DNA of 23,334 nucleotides from Pelargonium cotyledonis (taxonomy: Eukaryota; Streptophyta; Magnoliopsida; Geraniales; Geraniaceae). A model generated the notes under the pieces. It searched no databases and was not told where the DNA came from. It worked only from the letters and a program-made list of their open reading frames with translations. Positions 1 to 10,081 of the stretch are shown here, in pieces. The position numbers were made by a program, and so were the translations under genes. Position 1 is the first letter of the stretch. The number at the start of each line of letters is the position of its first letter. The DNA lies in contig JAYMTA010000890.1 of assembly GCA_036897625.1 (NCBI GenBank), positions 1 to 23,334 on the forward strand. The letters run 5' to 3'.

Positions 1-102
1 TTATTTAAGTTAAATATGTTCATTGAAATTTTTTAATACATTGTTACACAACTTTGACACATAAGTAAACATATGTTAACGGAAATTTTTAACACCGTTA
101 GT

Positions 103-259
103 TTTAAAAACCTATTTGTACAAAATTAAGAGTTAATGTATCCATTTGTACAATGTTTGACAAAGTATGCCTATGTGTATATTTAGTAAAAGTTCATGTC
201 TATTTGTACAAAGTTTAACAAAGTAGATCTATTTGTACATTTAGTAAAAGTTCATGTAT
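103..259. repeat. Imperfect tandem repeat, unit about 58-60 bp
   Basis: Two adjacent units (131-190 and 191-248) share the order AGTT(A/C)ATGT, TATTTGTACAA, GTTT(G/A)ACAAAGTA and ATTTAGTAAA. A partial unit precedes them (about 103-130) and a third begins at 249. Just upstream, 79-101 carries a short palindrome of the form AACGG...CCGTT. The array lies about 250 bp upstream of the PMD-like transcript start. The element family is not recognised. It could be the inner part of a non-autonomous DNA transposon. Confidence 0.6.
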
Positions 260-371
260 GAAACTTATACATGTCTCATGATATAAAAGTTGGTTACAAT
301 GAAAAAGAACGGCAATGATGTTGGAAGGTGGAAATCAACGGGTCAGATCACGTAATCACAGAATAGGGTCC

Positions 372-390
372 CACACGTTTTATAACGTGC
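372..390. promoter_or_regulatory. Two inverted ACGTG-type motifs around a TATA-like core
   Basis: The sequence CACACGTTTTATAACGTGC reads ACGTGTG on the minus strand and ACGTGC on the plus strand, so two ABRE/G-box-like ACGTG cores face each other across TTTATAA. It lies about 150-200 bp upstream of the putative PMD-like 5' UTR. ACGTG cores are known bZIP-factor sites. Function here is inferred from sequence and position only. Confidence 0.35.
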
Positions 391-515
391 CGTTCAAACC
401 ACTACTGACCGTTGGATCTTCAAAAGTCACGATATTCGATTTTCGTACACATTCTCTCCCGAAAGGCGAAAAGAACCAAAAAAAGCGAAGCTTCTCCTTC
501 TCGAGAGTCACTGTG

Positions 516-524
516 AAACCCTAA
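516..524 (+). promoter_or_regulatory. telo-box (AAACCCTAA) in the PMD-like leader
   Basis: An exact AAACCCTAA lies about 50 bp before the 5' UTR splice donor. Such interstitial telomere motifs are common near the transcription start of plant genes expressed in dividing cells. The motif is exact, and its role is inferred. Confidence 0.4.
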
Positions 525-571
525 TCGAATCGCCAGCTTAGCACACCACAGCACTCTCAAATTCCACAAAG

Positions 572-1385
572 GTATGGATTTTTTTTCACTCGCCTTTTCT
601 CATCGCTTTCCATTTCACAACATTTTCTCGGGAAATTGAAAGTTATCGAAGAAAAGAGTTTTTTTTTTAATATATTTTTCATTATCAGAGCCGCTTCAGT
701 TCGTTTCAATTCAATTCAATTCGACTCCTTAGGGTTTCGTTCTCTTCCCTAATTTGTATCTTAATTAAGTGTCTGTTTGGTTGCTTAGAATTGGTCACTG
801 TTTGTTACGATCCCTCTTGTTTTGATATGTCAGGGACTTGGGGGTTTCCGTTGTTTTCTCTCTTGCCAAACATGAAGTTAGGATTAGGATGATCGCACTG
901 TATAATCAATATCGCTTGCTTTTATTTATGCGTTTTTTCTTCTCAATTTGACTTGTGATTTGTTGGATCGAGTTTCTCAAATTTTCTACACAGTTTCTTG
1001 GCATCCAGTGTATTTATGTGTTATGATCAATTTTGTTTTCTTTGATTTTTTTATTTTTATCTGATGGTTCTATGTTGTTTTTATATTTAATTATATATTA
1101 CTCCATCCGCCCAAAGTAATTGTCATCTTCCTCTAAAAAAATTCGTCTTCTACTTTTTCTAGTTAGTTATTCATGAATTATCAACCATAGCCTTGAATTT
1201 TCTAACTTCAATTGACTCATCTTTGATCTTGACAAAAAAGAAGATAGTGGACAATTATTTTGGGATTGAGGAAGTATTTATTATTTGCTGTCAAACAGTG
1301 TATCTGCTTACATATTTGTTGATCAGTGTGGATATTGTTGGCTAATTTTGTATGTTCTTTTCTTCCTTTAATGATTATATTATAG
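572..1385 (+). other. 5' UTR intron of the PMD-like gene
   Basis: The donor reads CAAAG|GTATGG at 571/572 and the acceptor reads TTATATTATAG|GATTAG at 1385/1386. Removing this T-rich 814-bp stretch joins a leader ending near 571 to an exon whose first ATG is at 1394. The intron carries a Stowaway-type MITE at 1101-1274. An in-frame ATG at 1352 falls inside this intron and so would not be used if the intron is spliced. Confidence 0.65.
1101..1274. mobile_element. Stowaway-like MITE in the PMD-like 5' UTR intron
   Basis: The element is about 174 bp and is flanked by TA at 1099-1100 and 1275-1276. Its ends are inverted repeats: the left reads CTCCATCCGCCCAAAGTAAT and the right, reverse-complemented, reads CTTCCTCAATCCCAAAATAA, both continuing into TGTC. 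The CTCC(C/A)TCCG(T/C)CC end and TA target are typical of Stowaway (Tc1/mariner-derived) MITEs. An internal CTAGTTAGTTATTCATGAAT resembles the cores of the elements at 9840 and 11045, so it looks like a diverged relative. It has no coding capacity. Confidence 0.8.
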
Positions 1386-1393
1386 GATTAGCC

Positions 1394-2347
1394 ATGGCCG
1401 ATGAGAATTATGGTGTCAATGATCAAGAGGAGGAGGTGTTTTTTGATAGTGATAGCAAGGCAGCAGAACTGACACGGAAACTTGAAGCCTTGGAGAAGGA
1501 GAAACTTAAATTGCTGCATGAAAATGAAGAAATTAAGGGTAAAGTTGAGAATATGGTGGCGGAGATTGATGGATTGCAGAAGGATAAGGCAGAGTTGAAT
1601 GACAGGCTGGAAAAGATGAAGATAGAGATTGAAGTGGAGGAGGAAGGGAAGAATGTTATGGATTCCATTGCCTCAAGGGCAGCTGAACTTGAGGCGGAGG
1701 TTTCACGGCTCCAGCATGATTTGGTATCGGTAATGACTGAAAGTGAAGATGCTAATGCTGAGGCTATGTCGTTGAGAAAAACTTTGGAAGAGAAGGAGGG
1801 GAGGCTTCTGATTTTAGAGAAAGATGTTCAAGAGTTGAGGAAAGCCAAGACTGAAAATGAGAAGATTGTTAAGGAACATGAGAGGAAAATTAGAGTATTG
1901 GAAGTGAGAGAGAGCGAGTTGAAGAGTGAGAAAATAAGAGTGAAGGAACAAATGAGAGAAAAACTTGATGAGAAAGAGGCAGAACTTCTTAGCCATAAGA
2001 GGAAGGTTGAGGATTTGGAGTATGTGATCTCGAAGAATGGTACAGAGTTACAGAAGTGTATGAAGGAGAAGAAGAATACAGCAGAAGCATTGCGACTATC
2101 AGAGGAGAATCTGAGAGCCATGGAATTGAAGATGGTTCACATGCAAAAGCAAGTGGGGGAAGCAGAAAAGGCTATTTGTATATTGAAAGAGAAGACCATT
2201 GAATCTGTCAACGGAATTGCAGATAAGGAGATTGTTGCTGATGTGAAGGGATCGGAAGCTCAATGGCCCCTGGTGGCGATGGGATCAACAGGAGTTATTG
2301 TTGCTGTGGCCTCTGTGGCCTTTGTTGTCTATTGCAGGCAGAGGTGA
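1394..2347 (+). CDS. PMD1: PMD1/PMD2-like peroxisomal and mitochondrial division factor
   Basis: This single coding exon encodes 317 residues. The start chosen is the ATG at 1394 (MADENYG), nine bases after the predicted 5' UTR acceptor and in a good context (GCCATGG). After an acidic N-terminus (QEEEVFFDSDSK), residues about 20-285 are an almost continuous coiled coil rich in Glu, Lys and Leu. Residues 291-313 (from WPLVAMGSTG) form one hydrophobic segment followed by a short CRQR tail, so the protein is predicted to be tail-anchored with the coil in the cytosol. Length, coil and tail match the Arabidopsis PMD1/PMD2 family, outer-membrane proteins that promote proliferation of peroxisomes and mitochondria independently of the DRP3/FIS1 machinery. 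The assignment rests on architecture and remembered family resemblance (for example SRAAELEAEVSRLQHDL). Another tail-anchored coiled-coil protein is the alternative. Confidence 0.78.
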   Translation: MADENYGVNDQEEEVFFDSDSKAAELTRKLEALEKEKLKLLHENEEIKGKVENMVAEIDGLQKDKAELNDRLEKMKIEIEVEEEGKNVMDSIASRAAELEAEVSRLQHDLVSVMTESEDANAEAMSLRKTLEEKEGRLLILEKDVQELRKAKTENEKIVKEHERKIRVLEVRESELKSEKIRVKEQMREKLDEKEAELLSHKRKVEDLEYVISKNGTELQKCMKEKKNTAEALRLSEENLRAMELKMVHMQKQVGEAEKAICILKEKTIESVNGIADKEIVADVKGSEAQWPLVAMGSTGVIVAVASVAFVVYCRQR

Positions 2348-3200
2348 TTGCATGATAACGAGGGAAGATGGAGAGGAAGCATGAAGAGTAGCAGAGGTTA
2401 GGAGTTATGAATTACAAATGTGTTTCAGTTTTGTTAGGTGGAATATTTTCACTTGGCTTTGTTGCTAAGCCGATATTTCTTGTCGTAAACTAATTTTGGC
2501 ATGCATTCTAGTTGATTTGTTCTTGTTGAGAGTACTGAATGTCTGAATATATATCTCTGAAGATATTATTAATTGCAGTTAGACATGGCTGTCGTTGTTT
2601 TATTGCTGTTTGCTGCAATGTGTTCGTTCATGTTACCCATTATCAGTCCTTTGTCTATGCTTTCTGTAATATTGATTGTCTAGTTTTCACAAAATAGAGT
2701 TTCACCAGTCCTAGGGGAATTTAGTTCACAAGTGTTTTCTTAATCTTCTGGATACATTGTTGTGATATACAAGTGTTTTTCGTGTAAATACTGATGAAAC
2801 TCTGTTTTGAGTTTCAATAGCACCTACAATATTGTTGTTTAGCTTGTGTACTTTTTGCAATGACTCTGGTATATATTTTGCAAATGTAGTTGAGATAGTT
2901 TGATGGGTTTTCAATAGTTCGTCGGCTATTCCAAATATATAATTTTCGGTATTTTGAATCTGTTATATAGACGCCAGAGGGTATCTATAATGTGTGATAC
3001 TTGGTCCATAACATCTGTAAATTCCTTGCAACTACAGGTTCACATGGCTAGAAAGCTAATTGAGTTGTACAGTTGATTTTGTACAGGTGTTTTGTTTTTG
3101 CTTTTTGATGCTTACATTTGTTCTTGGCTTTTCTCTCTTTTCCTTCCCTATAGCATCCAAACAAGTGAGGTTTGCCAAATTTTCTCCCTTATACAATTTT
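2348..3200. other. PMD-like 3' UTR and gene-poor spacer
   Basis: The first 200 bases or so are the likely 3' UTR. The rest is T-rich and has no reading frame with recognisable protein. A short perfect hairpin lies at 2795-2816 (TGAAACTC, six-base loop, GAGTTTCA). Nothing else stands out. Confidence 0.5.
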
Positions 3201-3204
3201 TCTG

Positions 3205-3350
3205 GTCTATGGTGCAGTGGTAAGATTTGTTGTCTTACGTCTTGGGTTTGAGTTAGGAAAATAAGTTCTCCGTGAAAGCATTGATTGTCTTACGATATTG
3301 AGGTCATGGGTTCGAGTTAGGAAAATAACTTCTTTGTAGCAGCATAATAG
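3205..3350 (+). mobile_element. tRNA-derived SINE-like element with a duplicated B-box half
   Basis: TGGTGCAGTGGTAAGA near 3210 fits an RNA polymerase III A box. GGGTTTGAGTT at 3244-3254 and GGGTTCGAGTT at 3309-3319 both fit a B box. The A box to first B box spacing (about 34 bp) suits a tRNA-type promoter. The stretch from GTCTTACG through GAGTTAGGAAAATAA occurs twice (from about 3232 and 3287), so the B-box half is duplicated, and the first copy is shorter by about nine bases. Sequence to about 3480 may be its body or tail. It is not a functional tRNA gene, because the acceptor stem and 3' half are missing. Confidence 0.5.
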
Positions 3351-3890
3351 ATGTGTAAATGACTTTCGGCCTTTTACTATGGCAAGGTTTGCTGGTTGCG
3401 ACAATAGGTTCATATGTCCGATTTTAAAAAATAAAGTTAGGGGTTGTTCCGGTTTGTTGACCTGGTAACCAGTTTGACTTATCAGGTGGATTGATCGCAT
3501 AACTAGAAATACATTTCGTGACGTTCAAAAGGGCTTAGTTAGATACTGAAGCGTTTTTGTTTGATAATTTGTTTTCAGCCTAACGTATGTTCTACCAAAG
3601 TGGTAAGAACCGACGAAAAATAGATTGATTACAATGCGTGCGTTTTTCGTTTCTAGCTAGTATAGGTAAGCCGTGTGCGGCCTACAATGCGAGGCAAATG
3701 TAGTAGTGTGGCAAATGAATGATACAAAATAAGATTTGACCAATTTTCACCCTCTTTTATGGTTTCAGTCTCGTTCACTAAACCGCCATTTCTTATATCT
3801 TAGAAGGGCAAGCACAATTCCACAGAACATGCAAATTAAACCACGCTTTCCAAATATAAAAGAACTAATGTATTGTATAGAATTGTGCCA
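3351..3890. other. Intergenic, no gene seen
   Basis: No spliced or intact coding sequence is recognisable. The part to about 3480 (GGCAAGGTTTGCTGG and following) could be the 3' portion of the SINE-like element. The remainder is unassigned. Confidence 0.4.
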
Positions 3891-3892
3891 AC

Positions 3893-3968
3893 AAACCCCT
3901 GTTCTACACTCATATCTCAAGAGAACAAAACAACCCCTTGTTCTACACTCATATCATAAAAGAACAAC
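3893..3968. repeat. Two-copy direct repeat, period 39 bp
   Basis: GTTCTACACTCATATC followed by an AAGAACAA-type end occurs twice, starting at 3901 and 3940, each preceded by ACAA(A)CCCC. The copies differ by a few bases. Confidence 0.7.
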
Positions 3969-4200
3969 AATCTTTAAACAATAAAATGGGAAGAACCAAT
4001 TGATAATGAAACACTAGGAACACAAATGGTATCATAAACTCAACTCATAAAAAGAAACACTCTCGAAACACACTGTAAACTTGACGAATTTCTCCTGAAC
4101 ACGATCATGATATGTTTTATTCGTGCATCTCGGAGATTACAATTGTTTTGCCTGCGCAGGAACACGAAGAAAACATCAGATAAAGGCTTGGATGGTACGT

Positions 4201-4530
4201 ACGTAAACTCTCGTAGAAACTATATATATACATACGCTTGTCCATTTTCTGATACAATGTTATATTACTAGAAGAAACAGATATGTAGTGTATATGCCAT
4301 TTACTTTTCTATATCTTTCGCATAAACTCCCGTAGAAACTGATACATATGCTTGTCTGTTTTCTGATACTGTGTTAGTACATATTACTTATAGACAAATA
4401 AATGGCATATTCACAACATATCTCTATTTCTCTCTTTCGCGTAAACTCCCGTAGAAACTGATATATATGCTTGTCCATTTTCTGGTACACTGTTAGTACA
4501 TGTAACTTATTACATATCTATTTCTTTAGC
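4201..4530. repeat. Three-copy tandem array, period about 119 bp
   Basis: Each copy begins with (G/A)TAAACTC(T/C)CGTAGAAACT, then has a (C)ATA(C/T)GCTTGTC core, TTTTCTG(A/G)TAC, TGTTAGTACAT-type sequence and a TCTCTTTCGC-like end. Copies start near 4203, 4322 and 4441, and the third decays after about 4530. The array lies 160-490 bp beyond the stop codon of the minus-strand gene at 4688-5522, so it is in or just past that gene's 3' end. The family is not recognised. Confidence 0.75.
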
Positions 4531-4687
4531 TAGGTACAATCTTTCTCGTTATTGTTTCCGTTTCTGTAACTTGCTTTACATATTCTGACTTATATAATTA
4601 CCACTCGGACATTGCATATTTTAAGAACAACATTTCAACATAAGGATCTTGAAACATAGCTATTAGGAACTTGAGCTCACCTGAAAT

Positions 4688-5522
4688 TTATCTATTGCGT
4701 CGCAGAACCTCGAAAAGTCCACAGCAACTCCTCCAAGAAGTAGGTTCCATGGTGCGACTAGTAATGGATATTATAGGCTGCATTGGTAACATATCAGTTC
4801 ATCAAATCAAGAAACTAAAATATGATGAAAAAAAGAACAAACATGAACAACATAAGCATATATATAGCTACCGATGTTCTTGTAATTTCTATGATATCAA
4901 CCTTGTCGGATTCACTGTCAACAGCAGGAACATCTGCTGGTGCCTTCACTGAATCCTCGATTTTTTCCTCGGACGCTTCTTTATCAGCAACTATCGATGT
5001 CTCCCCAATAGTCTCATCCAAAGCTGTCACTTCTGTTTCCTCAGCTTTCTCTGAAACCTTATTTTCCACAACTTGTGACAAAACCTCAGTCTCTTTTACA
5101 GATGGCAAAGCTTTCTCCACAGTCTCTTCAGATTCCAATTCAATGATCTTCTCCTTATTTTCCTCAAATTCTTGTTCAACAACATTGGTGTCTCCTGAAT
5201 AACTATCCTCAATTGGGATCTCAACTTCTTGAGTCACATCTGATGAGCCAACAAGCTCAAGAGAATCAAGAGCTGAATCAAATTCTTCCTCTCTCTTCTT
5301 CTCCTCTTCCTCCTCCTCCAACTCTGCCTTCTCCACTTCCTCTTCCTCATCAGAGCTAGAATCTTTCGCAGCAGGCTCAGAATCTCCACCAAACACAGCT
5401 TCTTTCACTTCATGAACCTCAGATTTGAGCTCCTGAAACAGCTCCTTGACAGCTCCTCCACCATTTTCTTGAGATTCTTGATTCTGGGTTTCCTCTATTT
5501 TGCCATTTGAATACTCCTCCAT
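4688..5522 (-). CDS. Acidic Glu/Ser-rich protein of unknown function with a TSWRSCCGLFEV tail (two exons)
   Basis: The coding parts are complement(4872..5522) and complement(4688..4777), giving 246 residues. Exon 1 starts at MEEYSNGKIEETQ and has no upstream in-frame ATG. It is dominated by Glu, Ser and Val, with a long acidic stretch (SSSDEEEEVEKAELEEEEEE), and is probably mostly disordered. The donor TCG|GTAGCT and acceptor AATGCAG|CCTATA enclose a 94-bp intron in phase 0. Exon 2 adds 29 residues, including PTSWRSCCGLFEVLRRNR before TAA. From memory, a similar TSW(K/R)SCCGLFEV ending occurs in a small set of uncharacterised plant proteins, which supports the splice. No catalytic motif, signal peptide or known domain is seen. 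Reading through the intron would instead end in a hydrophobic tail (see findings). A 5' UTR intron with its acceptor near 5546 is possible. Confidence 0.72.
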
Positions 5523-6426
5523 CTTCTTCTTCTTCCTATTTGAAACTAGAAACAAGAAACCTTTTTATGCACAACTAGGCTCTATGGCACTACAACAGAT
5601 CATGCATCCAATTTTGTCAGATAGCCAAAACAAAACAAGTGTAAATTAACAATAATAAAAAGTCAAGATCAATGGAGGAGAAATTAAGAGCTACACATGT
5701 GGAGAAGACAGCAAAATGTAGCTTAACAAGCAAGAAAATGACAGAGAGAATGATGAAATGTGAAGAAAACACAACTGGGTTTTTAGGAACTTGAATGGTT
5801 GGTGTGAATGGGAGACGGGTTTTTTATTTTAATTTTTTATTTTTTTCCCAGTGTTCTTGAAGGCATGACTTGCTGTTGACTAGCTGTTGGAGGGTCATTG
5901 CTTTTTTAGTGAATGGTAGATGAAAATTGCAATAAAGATTCAGATATACTTCTCTTTCTCTGTCCCACTTAGTAGAGGCTTGTAAATGTAAGATATATGA
6001 ATTGAACTTAATCAATATTATAAACCGGTAATAAGATCACAACTAAATAAAATGTGGAATTACGAAAACTCGATTTACCTCCAGCTATAGCTTGTCACCG
6101 ATTTGAGTTTCTGCCCAATTCCTTGGAATGCTCTTCTAAATTGTTCTCAACCTCTAGACTGATGGTGTATGTGTGCTTTAGTGAGATTGATCAATTTAGA
6201 GACCAAACCAATTTATATGTATAGGCTCATATTACACTTCCCATCAAAAAGCAATAAAGGAGTAGTTACAGAATATGAAAGGTGGAAGCTTAAGGTTAAA
6301 AGAATATGGAGCAGCTTATGTTTATTATCCCACACATGAACTCCTAATAATTATGACCCATAATATGAGTGGGTATTCTTACGTTATGCATGGAGGAAGG
6401 CATTATAAAGAAACTAAACCACAATA
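5523..6426. other. Shared upstream region between the acidic gene (-) and a possible small gene (+)
   Basis: No coding sequence is recognised. On the minus strand TTGTTTCTAG|TTTC near 5546 could be a 5' UTR acceptor, and CTGGAG|GTAAAT at 6079/6078 a matching donor, but other choices exist. On the plus strand CATTATAAAG near 6402 is a TATA-like sequence ahead of the ATGs at 6427 and 6460. About 900 bp could serve as a bidirectional promoter. Confidence 0.35.
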
Positions 6427-6459
6427 ATGTTTGCAATTTGCAACTACATTGTCACAACA

Positions 6460-6644
6460 ATGACTATATCCTTCAACCTCGTTGCTGTTATCGCCCTGTC
6501 CGGTACGTTATTGTACGTTTCCCATATATATATTAACAATGATTAGTATTTCAAGCCATAGCAACTAATCACTCTGAACATTATGTTGTGTCATGTGTGG
6601 CAGTAGCTGGATTTCTGAGGTTACCACAAGCACTTAACTCGTAA
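6460..6644 (+). pseudogene. Possible small secreted-peptide gene or remnant
   Basis: ATG at 6460 (or the in-frame ATG at 6427) opens MTISFNLVAVIALS, which resembles a signal peptide. A donor CCG|GTACGT at 6502/6503 and acceptor GTGGCAG|TAGCTGG at 6603/6604 join in phase to VAGFLRLPQALNS, then TAA at 6642. A strong alternative donor, CTC|GTAAGT at 6640/6641, overlaps that stop, so the transcript may continue. Downstream there is another good donor (CCCCAAG|GTAAGG near 6769) and acceptor (TTTCAAG|GC near 6881). The start resembles short arabinogalactan-peptide precursors, but no AP-rich or GPI-signal exon was found. It may be a novel small peptide gene, a decayed gene or chance. No function is assigned. 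Confidence 0.25.
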
Positions 6645-7215
6645 GTAGAGACGAAAAAGCCATGGAATGGCTAGTCTAATCCGACTCTTGTTCGCGTATG
6701 CAATCCATTCTCAACGCCGCCAAAGTACCAATACCAGCCTGAGAACTGCCCGACATCCGGCCCCAAGGTAAGGGTACTACTTGAAATGAGGACATTTTCA
6801 TCTTTTCTTGAAAACTAGACATCCAAGAAGTTAGTGTCAATGATAGAATCTGAAATTAAGCTAACGATATGTTCTTTCAAGGCGCTGCAGTTGTTTAATT
6901 GTTCTGATGACAAGAATGCAATATGAGTCACTGTGCAGTTACCAATATGAGTCAACAGTCAACGTGATTTTTCACTGGGATCGACTCGTGTGAAATATCA
7001 AATGAGATATAGGCAAATATGCTACGGTGGTTTACAGTTTACAATACTGAATTCATGTATATATTGGTTATAATTTATTGTGAAAAATATCAAAACTATG
7101 AACATTTTATGAGACCATATATGTGGTACCTTACTAGTATATTTAAGTAAATTTTTGGCAGATGAATAATTTTTTTCTTATGATAGGCCATTTATGCTAT
7201 TGATGAGGCCATTGA
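6645..7215. other. Spacer upstream of RPL38
   Basis: 6645-6960 may hold further exons of the doubtful small gene. The rest is AT-rich with no recognisable coding sequence or repeat. Confidence 0.35.
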
Positions 7216-7310
7216 GCCCAGCCCAGCCCAGCCCAGCCCAACATAAGGACTTGAGTTTCAAAAAGGGGTATAAAAGTAATAGAGCCTCTAGGGTTTATGA
7301 AATATATAAA
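7216..7310 (+). promoter_or_regulatory. RPL38 promoter: five GCCCA units, telo-box and TATA-like sequences
   Basis: Five perfect tandem GCCCA units at 7216-7240 read as repeated TGGGCT on the minus strand, matching the site II motif (TGGGCY) bound by TCP factors in plant ribosomal-protein promoters. TAGGGTTT at 7289-7296 is a telo-box on the minus strand. TATAAAA at 7269-7275 and ATATATAAA near 7302-7310 are TATA-like. Site II plus a telo-box just upstream of a ribosomal-protein gene is a well-established arrangement. The transcription start is probably near 7330-7340. Confidence 0.7.
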
Positions 7311-7381
7311 GCCGTCTTGTTCCTCTCTACACAGAGCTAGGGTTCGGGGTGTGACTGCAGAGCTCTCGATTTCTCAGCAAT

Positions 7382-8879
<1,498 letters not shown>

Positions 8880-9839
8880 ACAAGTGTCCTGAGTGAAGTC
8901 TGAAGTTGTTTCAGCAAAAGGGTGGCAAGATTTTTGTTAATTTGTGCTATGATAGATTAGTCCGAATACTTTTGCTTTTCATGATTTTATGGTGGATATT
9001 GTTCCTGCAGTTGTTGGAAAATTGGAAATGTTTTATTTTGATAATATCTTCAGGGTGTTTTTCAATTTAGTATGTTTTGATTTTGTAGTTCTGCACTCTT
9101 TAGACTATTTGCTAACATTGAAGTTGTACAAACCAAGATCTGCTTAAATATGACATTGTTTCAGGGTTTTAATTGGATGGTATTCCTAGTATTGTGGGGT
9201 TTTAACAAGAGATGGTATGTTGTAATTGTAGTTTAGCTTTTTGTTTGCGAACTAGTAAATGCAGTAACTGTCATTTGCTCCGTGTTCATAAAACTCGAAT
9301 GATTTAGAACTGCCAAAACCTTGATGAACTTTGGAAAACATAGGTTTTCACAAGCCTATGATGACTGATTTTGAAGTCTTTGGACAATTTTCTTTAAGCA
9401 GATCTCACCTGAAAATATGGTTGGTTTTTCAGAAAATCGTCTTTCTGTGATCTATGTGAGATCTCTATCCGTCTTTTCTTCGGAGTAATATGGTTCTGTT
9501 TGATTGAAATCGATGGTTTCTGTCTGCTTGTAGTTTTAAGAACTATGCCCTACCGTTCCTCAAAGCAAACCCTAACTTCGAACTCACTGACTTGGTTACA
9601 GAGCCTGCTTTTATCAAATTACCCTGATACGGTTTGTTGTTTGTTCCTAGATGTTTGGATTGGTTTTCACTACACATAAATAGCTTCTAAGAACCTGTTT
9701 TTGGCACATTCACTTAATCACCATGAGTGCACCATTTGTGTGTGAGAGGAGCAATGGAATCACCAAAATGGTATGAACTTGGATGCAAAAATAGAGGATC
9801 ACTCTCTGCTCTCCAGTAATAAGCGTGAGAAAGAACATA
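8880..9839. other. RPL38 3' UTR and spacer
   Basis: The first 150-300 bases are the likely RPL38 3' UTR. Beyond that the sequence is T-rich, with no complete gene. A short open stretch near 9548-9625 reads like protein (ALPFLKANPNFELTDLV) but has no start, splice sites or recognised family. Confidence 0.4.
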
Positions 9840-10081
9840 CTCCCTCTGTCTCAAAATGAGTGTCATGTTTCTCTTGCATTTTTGTCCTAAAATAAGTGTT
9901 TTGTTTCCTTTTCTAGTAAGTTAGTTATGCATGTATTGTCAATAATATCCTTATAAAAAGTTAATTAAAATCTCTCAACACATTATCATAAGGATACAAT
10001 AGTAAACATACTACACTAACTAATTTCTCCTTAATTTTTTTCAAAATAGAAAGGAGGACACTCATTTTGAGATGGAGAGAG
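9840..10081 (+). mobile_element. 242-bp Stowaway-type MITE, copy 1
   Basis: The element is flanked by TA at 9838-9839 and 10082-10083. Its ends are inverted repeats: CTCCCTCTGTCTCAAAATGA at the left and, reverse-complemented, CTCTCTCCATCTCAAAATGA at the right. It is non-coding. Its inside contains TCTAGTAAGTTAGTTATGCA and TATAAAAAGTTAATTA, matching the reverse complement of the element at 11045-11286 along its whole length. Both are 242 bp. Near the left end the motif (C/T)(C/T)AAAAT(G/A)AGTGT(C/T) recurs about 42 bp inside, so the end is partly duplicated. Confidence 0.87.

Noticed and set aside
1423-2121. Several minus-strand frames opposite the PMD-like exon
   Set aside because: They are shadows of a Glu/Lys-rich coiled coil read backwards (Ser/Phe-rich), with no splice sites or homology.
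3205-3330. Possible functional tRNA gene
   Set aside because: A-box and B-box-like strings are present, but no acceptor stem, cloverleaf or discriminator can be drawn. It fits a SINE better.
4822-5202. Plus-strand frame opposite the acidic gene
   Set aside because: It is a Ser/Thr-rich shadow of the acidic exon, and the minus strand has the splice junction and the conserved-looking tail.
9548-9625. Protein-like stretch ALPFLKANPNFELTDLV as a captured gene fragment
   Set aside because: It is short, lacks a start and splice borders, and I could not name a source family.
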